64,000 nucleotides of DNA from Heterohyrax brucei (lineage: Eukaryota; Chordata; Mammalia; Hyracoidea; Procaviidae). The DNA lies in the NCBI GenBank assembly GCA_028571685.1, contig CM053162.1, forward strand, positions 70,296,351 through 70,360,350, given 5' to 3'. This document shows, in pieces, positions 21,938 to 41,939 of this stretch. The notes under the pieces were generated by a model. It did no database searches. It was not told where the DNA came from and saw only the letters and a program-made list of their open reading frames with translations. The position numbers were made by a program, and so were the translations under genes. Position 1 is the stretch's first letter, and the number at the start of each line of letters is the position of its first letter.

Positions 21938-22452
21938 CGAAAGGCCCCAGCATTCAGAGGCTACATCAGCGTGAGACTAGAAGAACTGAATGGTGCCTGG
22001 CCACCACTGACTGTACTGACGGAACACAGCAGAGTCTCTGAGTGAGCAGGAAACAAGTGGGATACAGAACTCAGACTAAAAAAACTAAACCTCATGGTCC
22101 AATAGACTGGGGGGTTTCTGGGAGACACAGTCCGCAGACTCTCTTAGAGACCAGAGTTGAAACCATCCCTGACGCCAGCTCTTCAGACAAAGTTTGGACT
22201 AGATAGTAAGACATAAAATGATACTGGTGGAAGAGTGTGCTTCTTGGCTTAAGTAGATCCATGAGTTGAACTGGGCGGCTCCTGTCCAGAGGTGAGATGA
22301 GAGGGCAGACAGGAACAGGAAATACAGCCTGGGGAGGAGAATTATGCTGTCTCAGTGTGGGGAGAGCAACTAGTGTTGCTTAACAACGTGCCTGTGAGTT
22401 TTTGTATGACAAGCTGACTTGAGTTGCAAACTTGCACTTAAAGCACAATGAA
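21938..22452 (+). repeat. Afrotherian ~0.7 kb retroposon
   Basis: AAGAACTGAATGGTGCCTGG, AACCATCCCTGACGCCAGCT, GGCGGCTCCTGTCCAGAGGT and the end CACTTAAAGCACAATGAAAT define the copy. It has the best 3' half of the family in this window. Confidence 0.75.
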
Positions 22453-22757
22453 ATACATTTTCAGTAATATCAAAAAAAAACCAATCACCAGGATCAAATT
22501 TAGAATGATGTGTAAAGCCTCCATGCCGAAAACTATAAAACCTTGCTAAGAAAATCTTAATTTACTGAAAACTGTGTTTTCATAAATTGGAAACTTCAGT
22601 TTTTGCTAAGAGTCTTTTCTCCCTAAATTGATTTACAGATTCAGTGCAGTTTCTCTCAGAATTCCATTAGCTTCTTTTGAAGGAAAAAAAAAAAAAGCCG
22701 GTGATGTTTTAAAATATTTGAGGAAACCCAAAAGCCCTAGAACACCCAAAGTTGTGC

Positions 22758-22940
22758 TGGGGAAGTCCTGCGGTGGTGCAGGCAGTCAGCAAGCTCACTG
22801 CTGACCAGGGTCGGGGTTTGAGCGTGTCCAGAGGGACCTTGGAAGGGAGTCCTGGTGACCTGCTTTCAGAAAGTCCCCTTTCAAGATCCTGTGGAGCATT
22901 TCTGCTCTGGCATAGAGAACCCATCAACACAACTGGTTTT
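22758..22940 (+). repeat. AfroSINE, second subfamily (with ACCTTGGAAGG block)
   Basis: GGTTTGAGCGTGTCCAGAGG, ACCTTGGAAGGGAGTCCTGG and TGCTTTCAGAAAGTCCCCTT then AGAGAACCCATCAACACAAC match the longer AfroSINE variant. Confidence 0.6.
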
Positions 22941-23068
22941 TTAAAGTGTGTGGTTTTATAAATGTGTGTAACATGAAACAACCTCAAAGTGAAACAAGGT
23001 AAATGAAACAAGTTTGTAACAAAATGTATCAGTCCATTTCTATTAAATATAAGAGGAGGCTTAGCTCA

Positions 23069-23242
23069 GGTAGAAACCCTGGTGGCTTGTGGTTCAGAGC
23101 GACATCTGGTAGCAAAAGGTCGGCAGTTTGAATCCACCGGTCACCCCCTGGAAACTCTAGGGGCCAGTTCTAGTCTGTCCTATAGAGTCACTGTGAGTGA
23201 CAATCGCCTTGATGGCAACAGGTTTGGGTTTTTTGGTGACTT
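23069..23242 (+). repeat. AfroSINE, near full length
   Basis: GAAACCCTGGTGGCTTGTGG to AATCGCCTTGATGGCAACAG with a GGTTTGGGTTTTTTGG tail. Confidence 0.93.
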
Positions 23243-24274
23243 TTTTTGTTTTTCACTAAGGTGACAGGGGCTGGACAGGGACCTACGCGAGCTGAGGTGC
23301 TGGAGATGCTCTGCATCTTGTTTGGTGGGTTCACAGATGCCGTCGGTGGTTCTTGCCTATGCTGGACGTCTAGCAGGCCAAGCTCTAGCCAGAGGGTGGG
23401 AGTGGGGAGGTCTCCAACCCACGGCGGGTACAAAACCCACTGCCCACAGGCCCCAGGGAGTGCAGCTCCCAAGAAGCGCCTGGCTTCAGAAACCGCTCAC
23501 GGGGCGCCCTCTACTGCAGGGGTGAAGAAACCGCATCGTCACAGCCTGCGACTGTGGCCCTGTGTGGATTTAGATAGCACCTAATATTTTGATTGGCCAA
23601 CCTCCTTTCCAGCATCTGTTGTGAGAAACCATCAGGTCGTCAAAGCAGATCTGCACTTCCAGTGCACAGCCGTGGGAACACTGCGGGAGGCAAGTGAGGC
23701 TGGCCTCGGTGAAGATGCCACCCCGGGCACCACCCAAGCGGGCCACAGGTGTGCCGAGAAATCAGCCAGCACCCTGCACACATGGAGAACGCGCTAAAGA
23801 GTCCATTATGATGGTTTACTTCACATTCTTAAAAAAAAAAAAAAAAGACAAGTTCCTTCCTGTTACCACTAGTTCTGGACATTAGATTGCCCCCTGCAGC
23901 CACCCACCCATCAGTGGACAGGAATCAGATACTGGCTGTTTCTCCAGTATCACCTGTGTATGAGGCTTTCAGAGAAATGAAATGGTGCACAGACCAGTGG
24001 TAATGCCGTCAGCCAGCAAGACGGTTTGCTGTCCCAGACACCTGGCTGACCTACTCGGCAGTCTTTTTCCGTGTGCTGGAGGGACAACACGCGTGGGCTG
24101 CCCCACGCGGAGCAGGGTGTGAGGGGCAGCCAACCTGAACCCAAGATTTCACAAGCCGTGTGGCAACCAGCAGGAACGCACGTCCCACTGGTGACCGTGA
24201 CTTAAGGGTGCTTTCCAATTGTGGGCATTATTTTATAACATTACCTAGACCTAAGTGCTCAACACATGGAACTG

Positions 24275-24789
24275 TGTCACGGATTGAATTGTGTCCCCCC
24301 AAAATACGCATAGCCATGTGGCTGGGCCATGGTTCCCCTATCTTCTGACTGTCCTCCAGTTTGTAATTTTCCTATTCTGTAAGTTAGAGGATTAGGGTGA
24401 GGCTGTAAACCCTTCATAGGATCACCTCCCTGCTCCACTGTGAAGGGAGTTTCCCCGGAGTGTGACTGGCCCCACCCCTAATCCTTCCATCCTGCAAGAG
24501 ATAAAGGAAAGGGAAGCAGACAGAGAACGGGGAATTTCCACCATCAAGCAAGCAGCACCGGGAGCAGAGCGCGTCCTTCAGAGCTGAGGTTCCTGCGCCA
24601 AGACGCTCCCTGGACAGACTGATGCCATACCAGACTTTCCTCCAGAGCTGACAAGGGGAAGGCCTTCCCCTGGAGCGGGCATCCTGAATTTGGACTCATA
24701 GTGTACTGGACTGTGTAAGAATAAACCTTCCTTTGCTAAAGCCACCCACTCGTGGTACTTCTGTTGGAGCAGCACAAGAGGCCGAAACA
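24275..24789 (+). mobile_element. ERVL-MaLR-type solo LTR, looks complete
   Basis: It begins TGTCACGGATTGAATTGTGT and ends in the GCCACCCACTCGTGGTACTT box followed by GCCGAAACA. The ~515 bp length, TG...CA ends and an AATAAA-type signal near the 3' end fit a MaLR LTR. No internal viral sequence is attached. It lies between the two genes. Confidence 0.7.
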
Positions 24790-25154
24790 AACTGTTACGT
24801 TTCCTTTGGCTTAATGGGTGCCCATGACAATTTCAGCAAACTCAGGGCTCTGTGAACTCAGAACCACTGACACAGACTGAACGGGAAAAACAGAATGCTC
24901 CTGTAAGCATCCAGGGTGAAGTCCTAACAATCCCCTGCTGTGGCAGAATTTTCGGAACGCATCTAGAATTTAAAAATAATAAAAAGCTAATCATGGTCAT
25001 TGCTGACGTAACTGCCTAGTAAAGTTACCAGCTGCCCAGGTTTGCCCAGGACTAACAGGTTTTCCTGGAAGGGTTTCAGTGCTGAAGTCCCCAGCCAACA
25101 CACTGGTCACCCTCCTGCCCTGATGGAACCCCACTTCCTTGGCACCCTGTTTAG

Positions 25155-25355
25155 CTCGGAGCCCTGGCGGTACAGGGGTGAAAGCGCTCGGCTGCTGACC
25201 CAGAGGTCAGGAGCTTGACCCTGCCAGCGGCCCCGGGGGAGAAGGAGGTGGCTGTCCACTTCCACCCATGTGACCACCCTGGAGACCCCGCAAGGCAGCG
25301 CCGCCGTGCCCTACAGAGTCAGAGCTGGAGTCGATGGGGTTTCTGGTTTAGCTAT
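25155..25355 (+). repeat. AfroSINE, longer older variant
   Basis: GGAGCCCTGGCGGTACAGGG, GCTCGGCTGCTGACCCAGAG and GAGCTGGAGTCGATGGGGTT mark the ends, with an expanded GC-rich middle. Confidence 0.75.
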
Positions 25356-25462
25356 GTGGAGCAAAATGACCTGTGTGGAATTTCACCCCCGCTCTGCTGT
25401 CCCTGTAGCAGACAGCAAGTCCAGTGCCTAGACCAGCCCCACTGCTGTCCATCCGCTCCAAC

Positions 25463-25622
25463 CATCAATTCCAGTGGACTGTGACCTGCCCATACGGTTC
25501 CAAGTCTGTCACCACTGTGGATGCAGATGGCCACATCTTCCTCCCTGGGAGCAGCTGGTGGGTTCACACAGCTGGCTGTTCAGTCAGCAGCCTAGGGGTT
25601 AACCCCTGAGCCCCCAGGGGCC
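25463..25622 (-). repeat. AfroSINE, diverged
   Basis: The reversed order is clear: ACCATCAATTCCAGTGGACT, GGGAGCAGCTGGTGGGTTCA and GGGGTTAACCCCTGAGCC. Confidence 0.65.
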
Positions 25623-25629
25623 ATATGTG

Positions 25630-25775
25630 AGGTGCACTGGTTCTCAACTCCAGCTGTATGAGTCAGATGGGGAGACTTTCAAAAACACTAATACCCACCC
25701 CTCACTCCCCCAGGACTCCCCTTTGTCTGCAGCCCTTAAAACTAACTTGAGGAGTTTTAAGAGCTGAGATTTAAC
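25630..25775. repeat. Possible hAT-Charlie (MER5-like) fragment
   Basis: GCACTGGTTCTCAACTCCAG looks like a MER5-type terminal repeat and GGGGAGACTTTCAAAAACAC an internal part. The far end is not recognisable. Confidence 0.35.
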
Positions 25776-26961
25776 ATCAGCCTGGCCACCCAGCTGCCAG
25801 CCTGTGCCACCTGAGAAGGAGCTTACCCCTGGGAGCTCTCTGCAGACACAGGTGGGGCACCTGTCTTGCCAGGCTGCTGTCAATGCTGCAGTGTCACCGT
25901 CCTTGTGGTGTCTGGGACACAGCAGTCCTTCTGATGGAGCACAACAGCCTATGCCAGAAAGAGCATCATCCTTCCAGTGGGAAAAACCTGGAACATTTTT
26001 AACACTGAACTGTGCAAGGCTCAGGGGTCATTTCCTTTAAGCTGCTGGCTGTCCTGTCACAACAGTAGAGAAAGGCTTAAAATGACATGTTAAATGCATC
26101 AAGGTTTGGTTTGTTCCTGCTTTAAAGACAGCCACTACAGAGTGACAGGCATGACGGCTGGGTGGTGTCAGAGGCGCCCGTCCTCGTATTCGCTGCGGCT
26201 TTAGAACTTTTGACGGGTGGTCTCTACAGGTTATCTGAGTGAGGAACAACAGCCTGCTGTCTGCTGACACTCAGGAGATGGCTGTGTGACAGTGAGTGAG
26301 AAAGACCAAGGAAGCAGCTGCGTGGTGAGAACACCAATGGCTAATTACCCAAAAATTTCTTTTGGAGGAAAAATCTATTACTGGAAAAATAGCTGAATGT
26401 ACTGATCTGTCAGGTGAATTACGCAAATGGCCATGAAATTATGCTACAAGTAAGAAGACAGGACCACACTAGGACAGGGCCAGCCAGCACCTGGTGTCAG
26501 GCATTCCTGGTCCACGTGATCTCCAGGCTTGTCCGCACCACGTGGTTCTGTCCCAGCTGTCACTCCACAACTAGCTCAGGGACCAACAAGGACACTGCTA
26601 GTGCTCTGACCGCCTGACGGCTGACGTCCTGACCATGCTTCTCCCGGACACCCGTGCCCCAGTCCACACCGGGCAGATGCCCTGACTGCAGTGAGTGTCT
26701 GTTCAGACTTCCCTCCAAGTGGCTTCTGTGAATTCCTAGCGAAGCTGAAGCCAGACTGACCCCAAGACTCTTGTCTTGTTCTCCCTGAAACCTTCAATGG
26801 AAGGATGAGAATTTTGCTGTTTTATCCCTGCTAATAGGTTTTTCACAATGAAAAAGTAAAGCAAGGGAATGGTCCCACCAGGTGGGGAGGTGCCCACACC
26901 TGGGAGGGGAAGGACTGCAGCCAGGACTCAGAGCATCTTCTCAGATACACTCCGTGAGCTA

Positions 26962-27013
26962 TTTATTTCTTAAGTCTTCTTTGAAGCACACGGATTCATG
27001 CTCTGTATTTATT
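26962..27013 (-). terminator. MRPL19: Candidate poly(A) signals for MRPL19
   Basis: On the minus strand AATAAA occurs at 27013-27008 and again at 26967-26962, about 275 and 320 nt past the stop codon. These are the first canonical signals downstream of the gene. Confidence 0.6.
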
Positions 27014-27287
27014 TCCCAGCTTTGAAGAACCACCTCCCGACTCCCCCTGCTCAGAGTCCCCGCTCACTGCAGTGCGTCCTGGTGACGTCACTCTGCCTAC
27101 AGGAAGAGAAGGAGCATTTGGACCACATGGCAGGGATGTAAAATACAGGCAGCTTCATTTTTTGGTAAAGTACTGGGATCGCAAATGCTTAATGAATTTC
27201 ACAGCTGTGCTCCCATGAGCAACGTGAAGCCGGCCTCAGCTGCACCTTCTGCCGACTCCCTCCAGACTGCCCACGTCAGCTCCGGGC

Positions 27288-37318
<10,031 letters not shown>

Positions 37319-37337
37319 GTCCGCGCCTCTGCTCGAG

Positions 37338-37350
37338 ACTACAACTCCCG
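37338..37350 (+). promoter_or_regulatory. ZNF143/SBF-like site (ACTACAACTCCCG)
   Basis: ACTACAACTCCCG matches the core of the ZNF143 (Staf) site ACTACAATTCCC at all but one position. It lies 20 bp upstream of the MRPL19 start codon. Such sites are common in promoters of nuclear genes for mitochondrial proteins. Binding is inferred, not shown. Confidence 0.6.
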
Positions 37351-37429
37351 ACGGTCAGTGCGACGAGGTCGGGGGCCGCCTGCTGTCTGACGGTGGCTGC
37401 CGTGGGTCAGAACAACCAAGTGTTTTGCG

Positions 37430-37595
37430 GTTGGTTTTCTTCTCGCGACGTCACGGTTAGGTGCAACCTCTGCTAACCAAAAGGTGTCCGGTTCAAGTCC
37501 GCCAGGAGCTCCCCGAAAACTCTGTGGGAACAGTTCACTTCTGTCCTTTAGGATCCTTGTGAGTTGGAATCAACTTGATGGGAATGAGTAATTTT
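37430..37595 (+). repeat. AfroSINE abutting the MRPL19 promoter
   Basis: CCTCTGCTAACCAAAAGGTG to GGAATCAACTTGATGGGAAT is clear from 37460. The 5' box is diverged and appears to be the stretch around 37441-37465 that holds the TCTCGCGA and GACGTCAC motifs. Confidence 0.8.
37441..37455 (+). promoter_or_regulatory. TCTCGCGA plus CRE-like GACGTCAC cluster
   Basis: TCTCGCGA (37441-37448), the core of the Kaiso/TCTCGCGAGA promoter element, runs into GACGTCAC, a near-CRE (ATF/CREB) half-palindrome, about 125 bp upstream of the MRPL19 ATG. It abuts or overlaps the 5' part of an AfroSINE. Confidence 0.4.
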
Positions 37596-37609
37596 TTTCC
37601 TGGTCATTC

Positions 37610-37820
37610 CAGAGTCCCTCGGTGGTGAAAACAGTTCATGCATCCAGCTGCTAAGGGAATAGTTGGGGGGCCAAGTCTCTTCAGGGGTGCCCTGGAGGAA
37701 ACACGTGGCTGTTTATTACTGGTCATTTCATCTGGATTAATATCCATATAAACAAGCCCACCCGCTGCCGTCCAGTGGGTGCTCTCTCATAGCCACCCTG
37801 TGGGCACCGGCTGTCCCGTT
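37610..37820. repeat. Two degraded AfroSINE pieces
   Basis: A plus piece (AGAGTCCCTCGGTGGTGAAA, 37610-37710) and a minus piece (GCCGTCCAGTGGGTGCTCTC, 37753-37820) are still readable. Confidence 0.55.
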
Positions 37821-38274
37821 CACCGTGAAGCATCCCTGCCCGTCGTGGGCTGTCTCAGGAAGTGGCTCTGCGCCCGCTGTGTTGCCTGAGCCCTAAATCT
37901 CAGTGTCCTCTTTTGACCTTTCCTTGTCTCTCCCTGGGTAAAGGTCCTATAATGACATCGGGCACCACCAGCATCTCTGGAACCCCGAGACTTCCTCCTC
38001 CCCCTCCTCACGTCTCGCATCCAGGCTGCCGCCGTTATCTGCAGGGTCCTGGCGGTCGCGGCACCTGTCTGCCCGTGGACGTCTCCCCTCAGTTCCCTCC
38101 AGCCTTTCCGCTCAGCCCCCGAAAGACGGCAGGAAGCCGTGCCCCTCGTCCGTGTCTCCCCCAGGCCGTGGGATAGCAGCCCGTCTCTCCGCAGTGTCCC
38201 CTCCCTCTGCAACCTCTCCCTCGTAGTCGAGCTCCTCATCCTGAAGAGAACTGTGCCATCTCCTCAGAAACAGG
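37821..38274. other. GC-rich unassigned segment upstream of MRPL19
   Basis: CpG-containing sequence 0.5-0.9 kb upstream of the gene. The 139-codon minus-strand frame at 37820-38239 has no recognisable domain and low-complexity Arg/Gly content. Confidence 0.4.
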
Positions 38275-38640
38275 ACCAGGGTTGTTTATTTACTGTTACC
38301 GTTCTATTTTTGAAAATTTTATTATAGGAAAATACATACGTATTTACCATTTCAACCATTTTTACGCTTAGAGTTGCAGGGACATTAATTACGTTCACCA
38401 CGTTGTGTGACCATGACATCTGTTTCCAATTTTTTTTTCTAATCAGCTTTAACAGAAACTCAGTGCCCACCAGGCAGTGAATTCCCCTGCATCCCTAGTT
38501 ACCCTGCTTACTGCTAAATAGGTTGCTGTATAAATTTGCCTCTTCTAAGTCGTTCGTGTAAGTGGCATCATGCAGTTCTTGTCCTTTTGTGTCTGGCTAT
38601 TTCACTGAGCACAGTGTGGTCAATGTTTGTGTACAAGATC
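38275..38640 (-). repeat. L1 LINE ORF2 3' fragment
   Basis: The reversed L1 text shows as TTTGTGTCTGGCTATTTCAC then TGAGCACAGTGTGGTCAATG, after GAAACTCAGTGCCCACCAGG. A second piece at 40330 probably comes from the same insertion. Confidence 0.7.
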
Positions 38641-38644
38641 CAAC

Positions 38645-39012
38645 AAAGAAGCCCATAAACTCAGTTGTTCTGAGTGCTACATACGTCATTGCTGAGTATC
38701 ACTACAGTCACCTCTGAAGTACTCCCCATGGGACACTGTGCAGCAACACCGGTGCCTCGTCCACACCCTTCAAATCAATTTGGGAACTCTTTCTGGAATG
38801 GCCATTGCCCATGGTGGCAAGTTTGCGAACTTAATTGTCTAGTTGTCTGTGAAGGAGTTTTCAGCCAGTAAACAAATAACTGTATTGGAACACCCTCCCT
38901 ACTCACCTGCTCTGGCCCCCAGTGACTTTTTTTTTAGCCAAAGATAAAGGAAATATTGAAAGGAAGGCATTTTGATGGCATTCAGGACATCAAGGGTAAT
39001 ATGAGGACAGCT
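38645..39012 (+). mobile_element. Mariner-derived fold-back element, right arm missing
   Basis: It has the same antisense-left then sense layout as the copy at 29187. The switch is at TCTGGAATGGCCATTGCCCA, and it includes GGAACACCCTCCCTACTCAC and GGAAGGCATTTTGATGGCAT. It stops after GAGGACAGCTCTGGG. Confidence 0.75.
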
Positions 39013-39014
39013 CT

Positions 39015-39490
39015 GGGCTTGAAACGAACCACCCCAGAGGTACGAAAGAGAGAGCATCCCCTTTGTACTGGGAATCCTTGTTCTGAGAAGCTGCTGGAAC
39101 CAGGAGAGAGAGAGAGAGAGGAAGCCTGGGAACCTGTGGCAGAGAAATGTTGGAAGGAGAAGGCATGGTGGCTTCCTGGCCACAGGGCTAGAAAGCTGAG
39201 TGTCTTTGGGCGGGATCTTCCGGGCCCTGAAGGGCAGAGCTGAAAGACCTAACACTTGCAGGCCCGCAGGGTGGAGACTGAGGGCCAGAGAGGTGGGCGG
39301 ACAGCACAGCTGGGAGGAGGCTGTCCTGATGGAGGAATTACATCCTCAGAGTCTCTGAGCCTGACCTGTAGCATGTCACTTCCCTAATAAACCCCATAAT
39401 TATAGATTTTGTCTGTGAATTCTGTGTGGCCATTGCAATGAGTTGTTGAACCCAATAGAGAAGGAGAGAGCACTGTGGGAGGGACACTTA
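39015..39490 (+). mobile_element. Possible old LTR-type fossil, unclassified
   Basis: CCCTAATAAACCCCATAATT followed by a TCTGTGTGGCCATTGCAATG region looks like the 3' end of an LTR. A similar end occurs at 45233-45290. Family and age are uncertain. Confidence 0.3.
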
Positions 39491-39491
39491 G

Positions 39492-39998
39492 TGTCAAGGA
39501 CTGAATTATGCCCCTCCAAAAATGTGTGTATCTGTGTGGCTGGGCCAGAATTCCTAGTATTGTGTCATTGTAATTTTCCTATGTGTTGTAAATCCTACTC
39601 TCTGCTTGTGGTTAATGGGGGCTACACTGGATTATGTTAAAGAGGATTACGGTAGGACTGTAACCTCCTTGCTAAATCACATCCTTGATCCAGTGTAAAG
39701 GAATTTTTCCTAGGGTGTGGCCTGTACCACCTTTTATCTTACGAGAGAGGAAAGGGAAGCAAGCAGAGAGACTTGGGAACTTGATAACACCAAGAGGGCA
39801 GTGCTGGGAATAGCACGCATCCTTTGGATCTGGGGTCCCTGCACAGAGAAGCTCCTAGTCTAGGGAAAGTTGATGAGAAGGCCAACAGAGAGAGAAAGCC
39901 TTCCTCCGGAGCTGATGCCTGTGATTTGGACCTGTACCCTACTGGATTGTTAGAGAATAAATTTCTCTCTCTTAAAGCCATCCATATTGCAGGACGAG
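39492..39998 (+). mobile_element. ERVL-MaLR-type solo LTR
   Basis: It begins TGTCAAGGACTGAATTATGC, has GGCTGGGCCAGAATTCCTAG, and ends in the AAAGCCATCCATATTGCAGG box. At ~505 bp it is a near-complete, unpaired copy. Confidence 0.7.
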
Positions 39999-40002
39999 AT
40001 AA

Positions 40003-40180
40003 CCAAGGAAATCCTGGTGGTCTAGTGGTTAAGTCCTATGGCTGCTAACTAAAACTCCAGCAGTTCAGACCCACCAGATGCTATTTAAGAACTCCCTGGA
40101 GCAGTTCTGCTGTGCTGTGTAGGGTCACTGTGAGTTGGAGTTGACGTCACAGCAATGGGCTTTGGCTGATTTTTCTTTTT
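40003..40180 (+). repeat. AfroSINE, near full length
   Basis: AAGGAAATCCTGGTGGTCTA to GTTGACGTCACAGCAATGGG. It follows directly on the MaLR-type LTR end. Confidence 0.92.
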
Positions 40181-40329
40181 CTTTGTTTAAATAATGAATA
40201 CCATTGGTGTCAGAACTGGTAAAGCTGACAGGAGAGGAGTCACCTCTGACCTCTGCCTCATGTGATGCAGCCTTGAGCTACGGATCTTGAGTCTCTTTCC
40301 TCTTTGTGAAGTTAGAAGAGGTCACAAAC

Positions 40330-40575
40330 CACCCCTATGCCATTTCTACAAATGACTATTTAAGTTCTTTGCCCACTTTTTGGTTGGATTGTCTCCCTTT
40401 TAGTTGCTGAGTTGTAGGAATCCTTTACATATTCTGGATATTAAATCCTTATCAGATATATAGCTCCCAAATATTTTCTCACATTCTGCAGGTTGTGTCT
40501 TCACTTGGTTCATGAAGTCCTCTGATGCAGAGCAGTTTTTTTAAATTTTGATGAGGCAGAATGCAGGACTGTGTT
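40330..40575 (-). repeat. L1 LINE ORF2 fragment
   Basis: GAGTTGTAGGAATCCTTTAC, ATTCTGGATATTAAATCCTT and TTCTCACATTCTGCAGGTTG are the reversed L1 text that normally lies a few hundred bp from the segment at 38275. Confidence 0.8.
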
Positions 40576-40924
40576 TTTGAGGACAGAGCCCAGAGCCCAG
40601 TGAGCAGAGACAGGACCTCCTATTTTAACTCTGGTTACTTTGATTAGAACCAGAATTTATCCCACAACAACAAGAAGTTACACAAACAAGAATTCAGATT
40701 ACTGAAATCTTAGACTTTTTCTATCCACTCCACAGGTAGACTTCAAATCTTTGATGAAAGGGAGAAGGGGACAAAAGACAAAGTTCCTGTGACTGGCTGG
40801 TGAGGATTCTTGGGCACCAACTGTGTCCGGGGTGGCACGATCCTCATTCTCATTTTTGCCAGGTCCATGCAGTGGGTGGTGGTGGGGCATGAGGGACAAC
40901 TAGAAGCCAGACTCGCAACAACCC

Positions 40925-41077
40925 TGAAGAACAGAGTGCCACTGTACCATGGGGTCACCAAGGCTGTCATGTTCGTGGAGCAGGCTGCCGTATCTTTCTC
41001 CCTCAGAGCAGCTGGGAGGATTGAACCACCCGTCCTTTTGTTAGCAGCTGTGCACTTAACCAGCGCACCCCAAGGCT
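40925..41077 (-). repeat. AfroSINE, older variant
   Basis: GAGCAGCTGGGAGGATTGAACC, CTTTTGTTAGCAGCTGTGCA and ACCAGCGCACCCCAAGGCTCC-like end are present, with a long GC-rich middle. Confidence 0.7.
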
Positions 41078-41704
41078 CCTGTGGTCCCGTGGAACAGGAA
41101 CAGGGCAGCAAAGGACGCGACAGGCCTGCACGGGAAAACAGGACTTAGCGAACAGCTTTCAAGTCCTCCCTGCTTCCAGCCTTCCTAAGGATGAGGGAAT
41201 GGTTTTATGGAGTTTTATAAAACTGGAAGAACAAGCCCAAGGAATTTTATCTCAGTTTCACCCCTATTTCTGCTTACCCAGCTTTCTTCTGGCCGCTCAG
41301 ACCTTACCTGAGAGTGAAGGACAGTCTGAAGTTTTCATCATTACACCAACAACTTGGTAGCAGAACAGGTTCCACCATTTTGCGAGCTGGTGACAGGAAA
41401 GCCATTTAATTACATCACTTTTCTGGTTTACAGTCCTTGTGAGGGAGCACGGCCATCGGCACATGGTGGTCAGCCACGGGAAGAGAGTGTTCCAGCCAAC
41501 CCCCACTTTGCGGTGTTGAGACGTCAGGATTCTCATCTGTTTTACGCATTATTGCATCCTCTGTCTAGGGGAATGCCTAGCACTCAGTAAATATTCTCAA
41601 GTGATTTTAGAAAGATCACCCCAGCTGCAATTTAAAAACTGGATTGGGGCCAGAAAACGTTTAGAATACCCCAAGAGGGAGACATCGCTGCCCCGAGCTA
41701 GGTA

Positions 41705-41900
41705 GCACAGCGGTTCTCACCATGTGGACGCTGGACTGGTTGCGTTGGCGGGCACTACCTGGGAACATGGCAGAAATACACGTCCTCAGGACCCGCCCTA
41801 GAAGTACTGGATCAGAGCCCTTGGGGCGGACCCCTCACATCTGCACTTATACTCTCCAGGTGAGTCTGGCGTCACTCCAGTTTGAGAGCCACTGGGGTAC
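41705..41900 (+). mobile_element. MER5A-type hAT-Charlie element
   Basis: Terminal repeats CAGCGGTTCTCACCATGTGG and GTTTGAGAGCCACTGG are inverted. Between them lie CACTACCTGGGAACATGGCA and GTACTGGATCAGAGCCCTTG, the MER5A order. It is a short, non-autonomous DNA transposon. Confidence 0.8.
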
Positions 41901-41939
41901 AGACAATGGAGAGAGGGAAGGATGGTTAGGAGATGTGTT

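Larger units (their letters stand above)
21060..22740 (+). repeat. L1 LINE ORF2 reverse-transcriptase region with two insertions
   Basis: GATAGATGCATAAAAAGCATT-like and GCAGGGATGTCTGCTCACAT (RQGCPLSPLLF block) lie before 21765. L1 text resumes after 22450 with AGCCTCCATGCCGAAAACTA and TTTACAGATTCAGTGCAGTT. An AfroSINE (21765-21932) and a 0.5 kb retroposon (21938-22452) sit in the middle. Confidence 0.7.
20481..27000. other. Intergenic DNA between the two convergent genes, unassigned remainder
   Basis: Outside the listed LINE, SINE and LTR copies, the parts 20481-21059, 23243-24274, 24790-25154 and 25776-26960 hold no recognisable gene. A poly(A) run lies at 23831-23846. Confidence 0.5.

Noticed and set aside
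37820-38239. 139-codon minus-strand frame upstream of MRPL19 as a second gene on a bidirectional promoter
   Set aside because: No recognisable protein, Arg/Gly-rich by composition, and oriented the same way as MRPL19, not divergent.
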